A DNA stretch of 64,000 nt from Fibrisoma montanum (GCF_003583365.1 NZ_QXED01000001.1:682001-746000); one strand, 5' to 3'; positions 35,065 to 44,780 are shown, counted from the first letter of the stretch. Numbers and translations are program-made. Notes: generated by a model not told the origin, from the letters alone.

Positions 35065-35763
35065 TCACAGCGCAAGATAGTAACGTCGGCGAGCCGGCTC
35101 GTAGCGTTCAATGGCGTAGCGCAGAGCGGTTCGGGGGAGCTGCCGAATGTGATCGTGCAGAAACTCATCGAGGGCGTCGGGGTTACGTTTGCCTACCTCG
35201 CGCAGCATCCAGCCAGTTGCCTTATGGATCAGGTCATGCGTATGGCCAAGCAGCCGTTCTGCAAGCGCAAACGTATCCGCAAACTGCCCGTTCCGGATAA
35301 ACGCCAGGGTGGCTACCATCGCTATCCGCTGGCTCCAGAGGTGGTCTTCACAAACCAGATCATACAGCACTGATCGCTCCTGGGTAAACAACGTTTCTCC
35401 AACAATGGCCGGGCACGACGAATCGACCAGGTCCCAGTTGTTAACAAACAGACGATTAGCCAGGTAGGCGTCCAGAATTTGTTGCTGTTGTACGTGCCTG
35501 GCCCGCCGTGTCTGGTTGACCCAGATCAGTAATCCGACCATTCGGCACTCGTGGAAAGGGTCCTGAACCAGCTTTTCGGTTTCCTCGATGGGCAGCGCAA
35601 CGTACTGCCGGGCCAGCGCGTGTTGTTGGGGCATCGACAGACCCAGAAACTGGTCTCCGGCGCCGTATTCTCCGGGTCTTGTTTTAAAATACCGGGCTAC
35701 AAACGACGCCCGTTCGGGCTGTTCCAGCGCCAGCAGCGCTTCCTTTACCTGATCGGCAGTCAT
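35065..35763 (-). CDS. DNA alkylation repair protein (AlkD-like HEAT-repeat glycosylase)
   Basis: 232 residues from the ATG at 35763 (MTADQVKEALLAL); a longer frame to 35796 would read into repeat element C. The protein is all-helical with ALK/HEAT repeats. Family motifs are KTRPGEYGAGDQFLG near the N-terminus, FHECRMVGLLIWV, NNWDLVDSSCPAIVG (with the WD that contacts flipped DNA) and HDLIHKATGWMLREVGKRN. It removes positively charged alkylpurines such as 3- and 7-methyl bases. It follows ftsZ in the same direction. Confidence 0.9.
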   Translation of the reverse strand: MTADQVKEALLALEQPERASFVARYFKTRPGEYGAGDQFLGLSMPQQHALARQYVALPIEETEKLVQDPFHECRMVGLLIWVNQTRRARHVQQQQILDAYLANRLFVNNWDLVDSSCPAIVGETLFTQERSVLYDLVCEDHLWSQRIAMVATLAFIRNGQFADTFALAERLLGHTHDLIHKATGWMLREVGKRNPDALDEFLHDHIRQLPRTALRYAIERYEPARRRYYLAL

Positions 35764-35840
35764 GGGGATTGGCAAAGGGCGTGGGGCTAAGGGCACAGGA
35801 ACTGTCGATCCCCTGCCCTTAGCCCCACGCCCAGGATCTT
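35764..35840. repeat. Intergenic word-repeat element C (GGGC type, period 7) with a 19-bp perfect stem
   Basis: Left arm words AAAGGGC, GTGGGGC, TAAGGGC; right arm CCTGCCC, TTAGCCC, CACGCCC. Arms 35777-35795 and 35814-35832 pair perfectly over 19 bp with an 18-base loop. It fills the gap between the ftsZ stop (35847) and the alkD ATG (35763). No T-tract follows on the minus strand, so it is not a standard terminator. Confidence 0.75.
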
Positions 35841-35846
35841 GTTAAC

Positions 35847-37295
35847 TTAGTCGTTCAGCCGTGCCCGAATGAACTCATGTTCGGGTAGCATTGGCGTTTG
35901 ATACAGTTGGGTTTTGTTACGCAGATACGTCGGCGTGTCGAGGTCATTGCTGTTGTATTGACCTTTCACGAACGTATCAATTGTGCGTTTGATCAGGTCC
36001 GCATCGTCCGGCCGTTCATCGTCGAGCAGTTCCAGCGTATCAACATTGACCTCAGGGTTCAGCCGCTGACCGTTCGACTGGTCAGGACGAATAATGGTCT
36101 GTTCGGTGGTGTATCCGGTTTCCCAGCGCACACTCTCACTCTGTGGACTAACCGCCACCGGCGTTGGCGCTACGGGCTCCGGCTCCACCTCTACCAGTTC
36201 CGGCTGCGCATCGTCCATGTCGAGACTGCTTTCAACTGGCTCGGTTTCCAGTTCATCCTCCACCGCTTCGTCTTCCTGTTCCTCGGCGTCAATCGGCAGA
36301 CCCGTCGACAGCGTTTCGCCCAGATTATTGGTTGTTTCGAAACCAGCCGCGATGATGGTCACCCGAAGTTTTTTGCCTAGTTCCTTGTCGGTAATGGCTC
36401 CAAACTTGAACATACGGGCTTCGGTACCGATTTTGTTAACGATATACTCCGAAATGAGCGTTTGCTCATCGAGCAGCATATCGTGTTCCGGGCTGGATGC
36501 AATCGTGAGCAGCACCCGCTTGGCCCCCCGGATATCTCGGTCGTTGAGCAGCGGTGAGTTTAGCGCGGCTTCAATGGCCAGCAGCGCCCGATCCTCCCCG
36601 TCGGCCTCGGCCGATCCCATCACCGACTGTCCGGCTTTATCAAGCACCTTCTTTACGTCGGCAAAGTCAGCGTTGATATCGCCCTGGGTAGTGATGATTT
36701 CGGCAATACTTTTTACTGCGTTCGCCAGCACGTTGTCGGCGTGGGCATAAGCCTCTTTCCACCGAAGTTTGCCGTGCAGCTCGGCCAGTTTATCGTTCAG
36801 CACGACCAGCACCGTATCACAGCTCTTTTTGAGCTTTTCGATACCGCGCATAGCCTGTTCTTTCTTGTCGGTACCTTCGTACTTGTAGGGAGCCGTTACG
36901 ACAGCCACCGTCAGCAACCCCATTTCACGGGCTACCTCGGCCACCACCGGAGCCGCCCCGGTTCCCGTACCGCCCCCCATCCCGGCCGTGATGAACACCA
37001 TCTTGACCGGGGGTGCCAGCAGATGCCGGATTTCCTCGATGCTCGCCCGGGCTGCCTTTTCGCCTTCGTCTGCATCAGTACCAGCCCCCAACCCATCGCC
37101 TAGCTGCAGTTTGGTTGGTACCGGGTTACTCGTAAGCGCCTGGCGATCAGTGTTACAGACAGCAAAATTAACGTCCTGCACACCCATTTTAAACATGTGC
37201 TTAACCGCATTGCCCCCTGCGCCCCCTACACCAATTACCTTGATGATCGTTGGATTATCATCCGGTATTTCAAATCTATATCCCTGACTATGCAT
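35847..37295 (-). CDS. ftsZ: Cell division GTPase FtsZ
   Basis: 482 residues from the ATG at 37295 (MHSQGYRFEIP). It polymerises into the cytokinetic ring at midcell. The tubulin signature GGGTGTG is at 107-113, with VIGVGGAGGNAV at 20-31 and the T7-loop region NADFADVKKVLDKAG. The globular domain ends near residue 320. A long acidic linker (about 335-400, EDELETEPVESSLDMDD) leads to the C-terminal peptide DLDTPTYLRNKTQLY, which binds FtsA. It is the last dcw gene and follows ftsA by about 90 bases. Confidence 0.97.
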   Translation of the reverse strand: MHSQGYRFEIPDDNPTIIKVIGVGGAGGNAVKHMFKMGVQDVNFAVCNTDRQALTSNPVPTKLQLGDGLGAGTDADEGEKAARASIEEIRHLLAPPVKMVFITAGMGGGTGTGAAPVVAEVAREMGLLTVAVVTAPYKYEGTDKKEQAMRGIEKLKKSCDTVLVVLNDKLAELHGKLRWKEAYAHADNVLANAVKSIAEIITTQGDINADFADVKKVLDKAGQSVMGSAEADGEDRALLAIEAALNSPLLNDRDIRGAKRVLLTIASSPEHDMLLDEQTLISEYIVNKIGTEARMFKFGAITDKELGKKLRVTIIAAGFETTNNLGETLSTGLPIDAEEQEDEAVEDELETEPVESSLDMDDAQPELVEVEPEPVAPTPVAVSPQSESVRWETGYTTEQTIIRPDQSNGQRLNPEVNVDTLELLDDERPDDADLIKRTIDTFVKGQYNSNDLDTPTYLRNKTQLYQTPMLPEHEFIRARLND

Positions 37296-37384
37296 AATGT
37301 CTTGGGTGGAATCTTCTTTTTTATGTCTAGAATCTGCCTGATACACGTAACCGGCTGTCAGGCCGGTTCATACGGTGCGAATCA

Positions 37385-38782
37385 TCAATAGGTGTCGGTT
37401 TCACTGCCACGAATGGGCCGGACTGCTTTCTTGAGCCAGGCCAGTAGCCCATTGCTTTCAGGTTCTTTCTCAGGCGCTTTCTCTCGTTCACGCTCCCGTT
37501 CCCGTGTGGCGGTCGGCGCCGGTGGGCTGTACGCAGGCCGCACAGGCGTGGGATCTTCGTTATAGACCGAGCGTCCTGGATCGCTGATGAATGATATGCG
37601 GTTATCGATGGTTTTGTAGCCGGCCCACACCAGGCCAACGGCCGTTGCGTAGGCTGGATCGCCCACCAGATCGGCGCGGGGGTTGGGCTCCAGGTGTTCG
37701 GGATAGCCAACCCGTACTTCTTCCATTCCCGTTACGCGCTGGAATATCTGTTCCACGCCCGGAATCAGCGCCGACCCACCCGTCAGGACGATACCGCCGA
37801 GCAGTTTTCCGTCGTAGCCCGACCGGATGATTTCGGCCTGAACCAGAGAGGCAATCTCGCGCAGACGATCCTCGATGATGACCGCTACGTTTTTTAACAG
37901 TACATCTTTCGGCTTGCGGTTGCTCAGGCCGGGTACCGCCACCACCTCGTTGAGTTTGTACTCCGTGGGGTTGGCATTTCCAAACTTCCGCTTCAACTGC
38001 TCGGCCTGCTGCGGCAGTACTTTGCAGCCACTCTGGATGTCGGCCGTAACGCTGTTGCCCGCCCAGGGGAACACCGCTACGTGGCGCAGTACGTTCCGGT
38101 GATAGATAGCCATTTCGGTTGTGCCTCCGCCGATATCGACGAGCGCCACACCGGCATATTTTTCTTCGTCAGTCAGTACGGCCAGCCCCGACGCCAGTGC
38201 CGAGAGCATCATGGTATCCTGCATCAGGTTATTGCGCGAGATGCATTTCCGTACGTTGCGGGCAGCATTCGCCTGAGCGACGATTAACTGAAAATCGGCA
38301 CCCAGCTTAACCCCGTTACGGCCCACAGGCTGTTGCACGTTGGTTTCTCCATCGACAACAAAGTCCATCGGCAGCGCGTGGATAATCTCTTTGTCGGCCG
38401 GGATAGTGGTACGGTACATATCGCTCAGCAGATGGTCGATATCTTCCATCTGTACCTCATCGCCCGAGGAACTGCGGGTGATGCTGCCGCTCGACTTAAC
38501 CGACGTTACGTGCGAGCCGCTGAAGCTGACGTTAACGAGCTGAATGTTGAGATTCGATTGGTTGGAAGCCTCCCGAACGGCCCGCCGAATGGCTTCGACC
38601 GTATTATTCACGTTGACGACGGACCCTTTGGCGACCCCGTCGGCCAGAAATGTTTCGCCTACGCCCAATACTTCGAGCGTTTCGTGGTCTTTATGACGTA
38701 AAACACGGCCTGCCACAGCGCATACTTTCGTGCTGCCAATGTCAAGCCCCACCACTATCTTATCATCAATGCCTGTCGTCAT
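37385..38782 (-). CDS. ftsA: Cell division protein FtsA
   Basis: 465 residues from the ATG at 38782, which overlaps the ftsQ stop by 4 bases (ATGA); a GTG at 38788 is the alternative. It is an actin-like ATPase that anchors FtsZ to the membrane and recruits later division proteins. Motifs: KIVVGLDIGSTKVCAVAG (phosphate 1), LVDIGGGTTEMAIY (phosphate 2), GIVLTGGSALIPGV (adenosine). The 1C domain lies about 85-165. A charged ERERERE linker leads to the amphipathic C-terminal helix GLLAWLKKAVRPIRG, the membrane target sequence. Confidence 0.96.
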   Translation of the reverse strand: MTTGIDDKIVVGLDIGSTKVCAVAGRVLRHKDHETLEVLGVGETFLADGVAKGSVVNVNNTVEAIRRAVREASNQSNLNIQLVNVSFSGSHVTSVKSSGSITRSSSGDEVQMEDIDHLLSDMYRTTIPADKEIIHALPMDFVVDGETNVQQPVGRNGVKLGADFQLIVAQANAARNVRKCISRNNLMQDTMMLSALASGLAVLTDEEKYAGVALVDIGGGTTEMAIYHRNVLRHVAVFPWAGNSVTADIQSGCKVLPQQAEQLKRKFGNANPTEYKLNEVVAVPGLSNRKPKDVLLKNVAVIIEDRLREIASLVQAEIIRSGYDGKLLGGIVLTGGSALIPGVEQIFQRVTGMEEVRVGYPEHLEPNPRADLVGDPAYATAVGLVWAGYKTIDNRISFISDPGRSVYNEDPTPVRPAYSPPAPTATREREREREKAPEKEPESNGLLAWLKKAVRPIRGSETDTY

Positions 38783-39549
38783 TCGCACACAATTTGGTTT
38801 CGGTACTGCACACTTACCCGACTGTATCGCTCCCAGCCCTTCAGAGGAAGCACCTTTGTATAAAATAATTTTAGTTTCTTCAACTTAGCCTCCAGATCGA
38901 CCGGTGGTCCGAATTCGATCCGGTGTTTTCCGATCTGCGGCCACATCGTCACCCCGCCCTGCGCATCGACCGACAATTCGGCGATCTGCGCCCGCCAGAA
39001 CGGATCGTCATAAACGGCTTTCAGCAGCATCAGCAGCGGCCGGTTCCGTTCATTTGACAACGACCGGTTTTTCTCAAAATAGCGGCCGGTCAGAATGGGC
39101 ACCCGGGCCGTGTAATTCATCGACACCGGAAAAACCCGCCCTTCTTCGCTAACATACTGCCCAGACACCACCCCTCCATCGTGGTACGTCATTAACCGAG
39201 CCAACGGGCGCGGCTGCTCGACCGTCACGATCAGGTTTCCTTCCAGATCACGGGCAATCTGGCAGCTTTTCACCAGACCATGCTGAAGCAATCGCTGCTC
39301 CAGCCGCCGAAGGTCAACATCCGAATAATCTCTCCCACTGATCGGGTCAGCCCCCTGGTTGGTCAGGTATCCCGTTACGTCGCGTCGCGTCAGAAATTTG
39401 TGGCCATCGATCTCGTTCAACCGAACAACGACCGACTGCACCCGCTTCTGCCCGTGCCGAACTTCAGTAAAAGCGATCAATCCGAACAGCAAAAATAGCC
39501 CTCCAGCGATCACTAGCCATTTTTTGGTTGAATTAAAGGTAGAAAACAT
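38779..39549 (-). CDS. ftsQ: Cell division protein FtsQ/DivIB
   Basis: 256 residues from the ATG at 39549 (MFSTFNSTKKW). A short cytoplasmic tail and one membrane helix (about 10-30, LVIAGGLFLLFGLIAF) are followed by a POTRA domain (about 40-115: VVVRLNEIDGHKFLTRRDV, LRRLEQRLLQHGLVKSCQIARDLEGNLIVTVEQPRP) and the FtsQ beta domain (to about 250). It links early and late division proteins in the periplasm. Sequence is diverged, as usual for this family; position between murC and ftsA supports the call. Confidence 0.92.
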   Translation of the reverse strand: MFSTFNSTKKWLVIAGGLFLLFGLIAFTEVRHGQKRVQSVVVRLNEIDGHKFLTRRDVTGYLTNQGADPISGRDYSDVDLRRLEQRLLQHGLVKSCQIARDLEGNLIVTVEQPRPLARLMTYHDGGVVSGQYVSEEGRVFPVSMNYTARVPILTGRYFEKNRSLSNERNRPLLMLLKAVYDDPFWRAQIAELSVDAQGGVTMWPQIGKHRIEFGPPVDLEAKLKKLKLFYTKVLPLKGWERYSRVSVQYRNQIVCE

Positions 39550-39586
39550 CTGGAAATAAGCTATCTGAGCATACAAATATTTTTAT

Positions 39587-40987
39587 TTATTGGCCTAGTA
39601 ATGCGCTTTTTAACGTTGGCAACAGTTGATCAATGTCTCCAGCCCCAATGGTTACAAGTAAGGACGGCTTCATTTCCTGTACTAAGTTAACTAATTCTTC
39701 TTTGGTACACTGCCGCTTCGACGGAGCCTGAACATTTCGCAGGATCAGGTCCGACGTAACGCCTTCGATGGGCTGTTCGCGGGCCGGGTAGATGTCCAGC
39801 AAAATCACCTGATCAGCCAGCGACAGGCTCTCGGCAAAGCCATCCGCAAAGTCGCGCGTTCGGGAATACAGGTGCGGCTGAAACACCGCCGTCAACTCAC
39901 GGTCGGGATACAGCGCTTTCACCGACGACAGGAACGCCTTCACCTCGGCAGGGTGATGCGCGTAGTCGTCGATCAGCACGGCCTGATCGGTTTTCAGTAC
40001 GTACTCAAACCGCCGTCTGACTCCCCGGTAGCTGTTCAGCGCCGACCGTATGGCCGCCGGTTCGACCCCAAGCTGCAGCGCCACCGCGCCGGCAGCCACC
40101 GCATTTTCGACGTTATGAAACCCAGGAACAACTAACTGAATATCGGCAATACCCCCCTGCGGATACATCAGATCAAACACGAAGCAGGCATTCTCAATCC
40201 GCAGGTTCTGGCTGTGGTAATCGCCTTCTGTCAGCGAATACTGACGAACGGCCGCTTTTGTTTTATCCTGTAGTGACAATCCTTTTTTCATGAACAGAAC
40301 GCCGGGCTCACCACCCCGATCCGGCTCAATCTGACTCACAAACTGGCCGAACGATTCAAGTACGGCATCGTGCGCTCCGTAAATATCGAGGTGATCGGCA
40401 TCGGTCGATGTCACAATTGCCAGATGCGGAAACAGGGTCAGGAAGGACCGGTCAAACTCATCCGCTTCGACGACGCAGACTACCGACCGAATGTCGTCGG
40501 CGGGTTCGTTGAGCAGGAAGTTGGTGCCGTAGTTGTTGGTGATGCCGCCCAGAAAAGCCGCGCAGTTGACACCCGCATGCCGCAGGATATGCGCAACCAT
40601 CGATGAGGTGGTAGTTTTGCCGTGCGTTCCGGCCACCGCCACCGTTTTCATCTGCCCAGCCAGCAACCCCAGCACCTGCGAGCGCTTCTGGATAGTGAAG
40701 CCATTTTCCAGCAAATAGACGTATTCCTTGTGCTCTTTCGGTACGGCGGGCGTGTAGATCACGAGCGTTTGAGCCGGGTTCTCCCGAAACGCTACCGGAA
40801 TTGACTCAACCGATTCCAAGAAGTGAATTGCCATTCCTTCTGACTGGAGGGTGTTGGTAAGCGACGTCGGGGTTTTGTCATACCCGGCCACTTCGTATCC
40901 GTTGATGCGAAACCAGCGGGCCAGCGCACTCATGCCAATTCCCCCGATACCGAGAAAATAAATGTACTTGAACGTGTCTAAGGTCAT
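39587..40987 (-). CDS. murC: UDP-N-acetylmuramate--L-alanine ligase
   Basis: 466 residues from the ATG at 40987 (MTLDTFKYIYFLGIGGIGMS); a longer frame to 41038 would translate element D as a Ser/Phe/Leu-rich tail. It adds L-Ala to UDP-MurNAc, the first step of the peptide stem. The Rossmann motif FLGIGGIGMSALA, the ATP loop AGTHGKTTTSSM (about 113-124), EADEFDRSF and DDYAHHPAEVKAFL are all present. Length is standard. It lies between murG and ftsQ in the dcw order. Confidence 0.97.
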   Translation of the reverse strand: MTLDTFKYIYFLGIGGIGMSALARWFRINGYEVAGYDKTPTSLTNTLQSEGMAIHFLESVESIPVAFRENPAQTLVIYTPAVPKEHKEYVYLLENGFTIQKRSQVLGLLAGQMKTVAVAGTHGKTTTSSMVAHILRHAGVNCAAFLGGITNNYGTNFLLNEPADDIRSVVCVVEADEFDRSFLTLFPHLAIVTSTDADHLDIYGAHDAVLESFGQFVSQIEPDRGGEPGVLFMKKGLSLQDKTKAAVRQYSLTEGDYHSQNLRIENACFVFDLMYPQGGIADIQLVVPGFHNVENAVAAGAVALQLGVEPAAIRSALNSYRGVRRRFEYVLKTDQAVLIDDYAHHPAEVKAFLSSVKALYPDRELTAVFQPHLYSRTRDFADGFAESLSLADQVILLDIYPAREQPIEGVTSDLILRNVQAPSKRQCTKEELVNLVQEMKPSLLVTIGAGDIDQLLPTLKSALLGQ

Positions 40988-41074
40988 AAGTGTGAGGGAG
41001 GAGAGGAGGAAAGGGAGGAAGGAGGAAAGCGAATACATAACCCTTCTCCTTTTCTCCTATCCTCCCTTTCCTCC
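40988..41074. repeat. Intergenic word-repeat element D (GA-rich/CT-rich arms, period 7)
   Basis: Purine arm 40989-41029 (words GTGAGGG, AGGAGAG, GAGGAAA, GGGAGGA, AGGAGGA) and pyrimidine arm 41043-41074. About 25 positions pair with few mismatches across a mixed loop. It fills the whole gap between the murG stop and the murC ATG. It shares the GGAGGAAAGGGAGGA vocabulary with element A. Confidence 0.7.
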
Positions 41075-42166
41075 TTATTTTTTTAAGTTGATCACTTCTT
41101 CGGCAATCTCCCGGGCGGCATTGGGCCTGGCCAATGTCCGGATCTGGGTACTTAACTGTGTCCGTCTGGCAGCATCGTTGAGTAGGCTCAACGTACTCGT
41201 TACCAACTCGTTGCGGGCAACCTGATCCCGAACCAGCAAAGCCGCATTACGCTCTACAAGGCTCATCGCGTTTTTGGTCTGATGATCTTCCGATGCCGCC
41301 GGAAACGGTACCAGAATGGCCGGTCGCCCGACCAGACACAGTTCCGATACCGACAACGCGCCGGCGCGAGACACCACGACGCTGGCCACGGCATAGGCTT
41401 TATCCATGTCATAGATGAAATCGTAGGCTTTCACAAGGGGCGAGTTCACGGCAGCAACGGCGGCCCGCGCCCGTTCGATGAACGCCGGGCCTGTCTGCCA
41501 GACGACCTGCACCCCTGCATCGACAAACCGGCGCAGGGCGGGCTCCATGCTTTCGTTCAGCGTACGGGCCCCCTGGCTTCCACCAATGACCAGCACCGTC
41601 GGGCGATTACCTTGCAGATCGAAAAGCGTCAGGCCGGCGTTTAACTGCTGATCGGCAAACTGAATGTCCTTCCGAACCGGATTACCCGTCATCCGGATTT
41701 TTTCGGCGGGAAAGAACGCTTCCATACCCGGATACGCCACGCAGATTCGCTCCGCCCAGCGGGCCAGTACTTTGTTGGTCAGGCCGGCGTACGAATTCTG
41801 CTCCTGAATCAGGGTCGGAATGCCTTTGAGCGATGCCGCCAGCAGCAGCGGCCCACTGGCGTAGCCACCCACACCAACGGCTACGTCGGGGCGGAAGTCG
41901 CGTACAATCTGCTGCGCCCTGATCAGGCTCCGGCCAAGTTTCAGGGGAAAAGCCAGATTATCCAGTGTCAACTCCCGCTTGATGCCGACCACCGGCAACC
42001 CAACGATCGAGTAGCCCGCGCGGGGCACTTTCTCCATCTCCATTTTACCCTCGGCTCCCACGAACAAAATTGTCGTGGTTGGGTCCATCGCTTTCAGTTC
42101 GTTGGCAATGGCTATGGCCGGGTAGATGTGTCCGCCGGTTCCGCCCCCGCTAATAATTACATTCAT
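41075..42166 (-). CDS. murG: Undecaprenyldiphospho-muramoylpentapeptide beta-N-acetylglucosaminyltransferase
   Basis: 363 residues, normal length. It adds GlcNAc to lipid I, making lipid II at the inner face of the membrane. GT-B fold with the family G-loops ISGGGTGGHIYPA (6-18) and VGVGGYASGP, the UDP-GlcNAc loop VIGGSQGARTLNE, and SRAGALSVSELCLVGRPAILVPFP near the C-terminus. It lies between ftsW and murC, flanked on both sides by word-repeat elements (E and D). Confidence 0.97.
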   Translation of the reverse strand: MNVIISGGGTGGHIYPAIAIANELKAMDPTTTILFVGAEGKMEMEKVPRAGYSIVGLPVVGIKRELTLDNLAFPLKLGRSLIRAQQIVRDFRPDVAVGVGGYASGPLLLAASLKGIPTLIQEQNSYAGLTNKVLARWAERICVAYPGMEAFFPAEKIRMTGNPVRKDIQFADQQLNAGLTLFDLQGNRPTVLVIGGSQGARTLNESMEPALRRFVDAGVQVVWQTGPAFIERARAAVAAVNSPLVKAYDFIYDMDKAYAVASVVVSRAGALSVSELCLVGRPAILVPFPAASEDHQTKNAMSLVERNAALLVRDQVARNELVTSTLSLLNDAARRTQLSTQIRTLARPNAAREIAEEVINLKK

Positions 42167-42258
42167 TCGGTTTGTGGTTAGTAGTGCGTAGTTTGTGGCT
42201 GGCTGATGCGCGGGTACCCTTGCTCAACCCACCTACGTACTACACACTACGACCTAAC
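42167..42258. repeat. Intergenic word-repeat element E (GGTTAGT/ACTACAC type, period 7)
   Basis: Left arm, starting at the murG ATG: GGTTTGT, GGTTAGT, AGTGCGT, AGTTTGT, GGCTGGC. Right arm: CCTACGT, ACTACAC, ACTACGA, CCTAACT. The arms are approximate reverse complements. It fills the gap between the ftsW stop (42259) and the murG ATG (42166). Confidence 0.7.
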
Positions 42259-43386
42259 TTAAATCTTACTTTCATCGGCCTCTTCCCGACTGACGCTCAG
42301 CACAATACCAATAGCCAGACCGGTGAAGATCAGCGACGTACCTCCCATACTCAGTAATGGCAGCGGCTGACCCGTAACCGGGGCCAGACCAACCGCCACG
42401 CAGATACTGGCAAAGGCCTGAAACACAATACTGAACGTTAGTCCGGCCGACAGCAGACCGCCAAAGGGCCGGGTTGTTTTCTGAATGGCTTTCATGCCAC
42501 GCCACAAAAACCAGAGGTACGCCATAATAACCGGCAGCCCACCAAACAGCAGCCCGTATTCCTCAACGATGATGGCATAAATGAAATCGGAGAACGGGTT
42601 GGGCAGCGTATTTCGCTGGTGACTGTTGCCGGGCCCCTGCCCCGTCAGGCCGCCGTTGGCCAGGGCGATATACGACTGCTCCACCTGATATACGATGGTG
42701 TCGGAATCCATGAAATTCTTTATCCGATTGGTAGCCGTACCGAATCGCTGTCCCAGCACCAGCGCAAAACCGCCGACGACGACGCAGAACACGACCATGC
42801 TCGTGAGGTAACGTACCGGAACCCGACCGATATACATCAGCAGGAAGCAGGTGGCCCCAAGCAGGAGCGCCGTTGACGTATTGGAGAGGATAATCAGGGC
42901 GCAGATCACTCCGATCCAGACAATCAGGTTGACCAGTACGCTTGGATCGTTCATAAACCGCTGCCGTTTGGCCAGCATAGCCGCCAGGTTGGAAATCAGG
43001 GCCAGTTTGGCCAGATCGGAGGGCTGAAACGTCTGGTTGATGATTGGGATGGTCACCCAGCGCGACGCGTCGTTCAGCGTAGAGCCTTTAAAGAAGGCCC
43101 ACAACAGCAGCGGAATCGATAGCCACAGCCCAAACTTCGACAGCCGGGCGTAGTAAATGTAGTTGATCTTGTGGGCGAAGTACGTGCAAACCAGCCCCAG
43201 CATCAGCAGGGAACCGTGCTTGAGCAGAAAAACTTCCGTGTTGCCGTCGAGTTCGCGAAACGCTTTGGTTCCCGTTGCGCTGTATACGACCAGCACGCTC
43301 ATGATAGACAGATACAACACAATCCACCAGATTTGCCGGTCACCTTTAAGGTTGTTTCGTATCCAGTCGCGAATAGAAAAGGTCAT
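42259..43386 (-). CDS. ftsW: Peptidoglycan glycosyltransferase FtsW (SEDS family)
   Basis: 375 residues with about ten membrane segments. With its partner penicillin-binding protein (FtsI) it polymerises lipid II into septal glycan. SEDS features seen: WIVLYLSIMSVLVVYSATG at the N-terminus, LNDASRWVTIP with FQPSDLAKLA (extracellular loop and catalytic Asp region), QVEQSYIALANGGLTGQGPGNS, and the C-terminal LPLLSMGGTSLIFTGLAIG. Length and order (murD-ftsW-murG) are typical of dcw clusters. Confidence 0.95.
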   Translation of the reverse strand: MTFSIRDWIRNNLKGDRQIWWIVLYLSIMSVLVVYSATGTKAFRELDGNTEVFLLKHGSLLMLGLVCTYFAHKINYIYYARLSKFGLWLSIPLLLWAFFKGSTLNDASRWVTIPIINQTFQPSDLAKLALISNLAAMLAKRQRFMNDPSVLVNLIVWIGVICALIILSNTSTALLLGATCFLLMYIGRVPVRYLTSMVVFCVVVGGFALVLGQRFGTATNRIKNFMDSDTIVYQVEQSYIALANGGLTGQGPGNSHQRNTLPNPFSDFIYAIIVEEYGLLFGGLPVIMAYLWFLWRGMKAIQKTTRPFGGLLSAGLTFSIVFQAFASICVAVGLAPVTGQPLPLLSMGGTSLIFTGLAIGIVLSVSREEADESKI

Positions 43387-43424
43387 GGTTCTATCAATGT
43401 TTCCTCCCTGAATGTACTGATTCC

Positions 43425-44780
43425 TTATTGCTGGCTATGTTGCAGCGCCTGCACCGCAGCTTTAAACTGATTACCACGGTCTTCGTAATTTTTGAACAGG
43501 TCGAAGCTGGCGCAGGCTGGCGACAGCAGCACGACATCCCCCGGCTGCCCCAGGGTCAGTCCTTTCGCAACGGCGTCCTGAACACGTTGCGTTTCGTAAA
43601 TTACGGGCACTTTGCCTTCGAAAAACGCTACTAATTTATGATTATCTGCGCCCAGACAAACCAGCGCTTTTACCTTCCGGCGAACTAACTCCTCAATCTG
43701 GCTGTAGTCATTGCCTTTATCCTGCCCCCCGGCAATCCAGATGGTCGGCGATGTCATACTCGACAGCGCGTAGAATACGGAATCGACGTTAGTGGCTTTG
43801 GAATCATTGATGAACTGAACCCCATTGATGGTCCCGGCTGGTTCGAGTCGGTGAGGAGCGTTCTGAAAGGTTCGCAGCCCCTCAGCAATGGCCGCATCGG
43901 ACACCCCAACCGACAGCGCAGCCAGCACAGCCGCCAGCATGTTGATGGCGTTGTGCGGTCCACGCAGGGGCGTTTCGTCCTGAACAATGGTGAAACTACG
44001 GTCGCCACACTGCGCCGTTAACAGACCATTGGACAGATACCCACCGGGTACTGGCCGCGTTTCGAGTGAAACAGGCAGTTGGCGCACTGCGGGCGTGCGC
44101 TTTGCCAGCTCGTCAAGAATAGGCTGATTTTCCCGGAAAAATATAAAATAGCTGTCCGGCTGCATGTTCTGCAGAATCCGGAATTTTGAATCAACGTAGT
44201 TCTGAAAATTATATCCGTAGCGGTCGAGGTGATCCGGCGTAATATTAAGCAAAACAGCCGTGTCGAGCCGGGTTTCGTACATATCATCAAGCTGAAAACT
44301 GCTCAGTTCAAGTACGTAGTAATCGAACGTATCGTGGATAACCTGTTCGGCGAAGCTATCGCCAATATTGCCGGCAAGCCCTACATTCAGCCCGGCCGTT
44401 TTCAACAGATGATAAATCAGCAGCGTAGTGGTGGTTTTTCCGTTGCTGCCCGTAATGCCAATCAGGCGGGCGCGGGTATAGCGGGCCGCGAATTCGATCT
44501 CCGACAGAACGGGCGTTCCCTGGGCTTTCAGTTGCTGCACCAGGGGGACCGTATCCGGAATACCCGGGCTTTTTACAACCTCGGTAGCATTCAGAATACG
44601 TTCTTCGGTATGCCGGCCTTCCTCGAACGGGATACCGGCCGCCTGCAGTGTGGTGCGGTAGTTTTCTTTCAGATTCCCCCGATCCGACAGAAATACCTCA
44701 TACCCCTTAGTCTGCCCGAGCAGAGCCGCGCCAACGCCACTTTCTCCTCCGCCCAGAATCACCAGTTTCTTTGCTGCCAT
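43425..44780 (-). CDS. murD: UDP-N-acetylmuramoyl-L-alanine--D-glutamate ligase
   Basis: 451 residues. It adds D-Glu to UDP-MurNAc-L-Ala. N-terminal strand KLVILGGGESGVGAALLG, ATP loop GITGSNGKTTTTLL (about 111-124), ELSSFQLDD, and FINDSKATNVDSV of the Mur ligase family, ending with the C-terminal domain LLSPACASFDLFKNYEDRG. It is the first gene of the second dcw segment. Unlike the usual arrangement, it follows mscL and its terminator rather than mraY. Confidence 0.97.
   Translation of the reverse strand: MAAKKLVILGGGESGVGAALLGQTKGYEVFLSDRGNLKENYRTTLQAAGIPFEEGRHTEERILNATEVVKSPGIPDTVPLVQQLKAQGTPVLSEIEFAARYTRARLIGITGSNGKTTTTLLIYHLLKTAGLNVGLAGNIGDSFAEQVIHDTFDYYVLELSSFQLDDMYETRLDTAVLLNITPDHLDRYGYNFQNYVDSKFRILQNMQPDSYFIFFRENQPILDELAKRTPAVRQLPVSLETRPVPGGYLSNGLLTAQCGDRSFTIVQDETPLRGPHNAINMLAAVLAALSVGVSDAAIAEGLRTFQNAPHRLEPAGTINGVQFINDSKATNVDSVFYALSSMTSPTIWIAGGQDKGNDYSQIEELVRRKVKALVCLGADNHKLVAFFEGKVPVIYETQRVQDAVAKGLTLGQPGDVVLLSPACASFDLFKNYEDRGNQFKAAVQALQHSQQ

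Noticed and set aside
40988-41038. Longer start of murC reading through element D (and likewise mraY through G, M28 through H, alkD through C)
   Set aside because: The added residues are low complexity and encoded by the repeats, while the family's usual N-terminus or a clear signal peptide begins at the later ATG.
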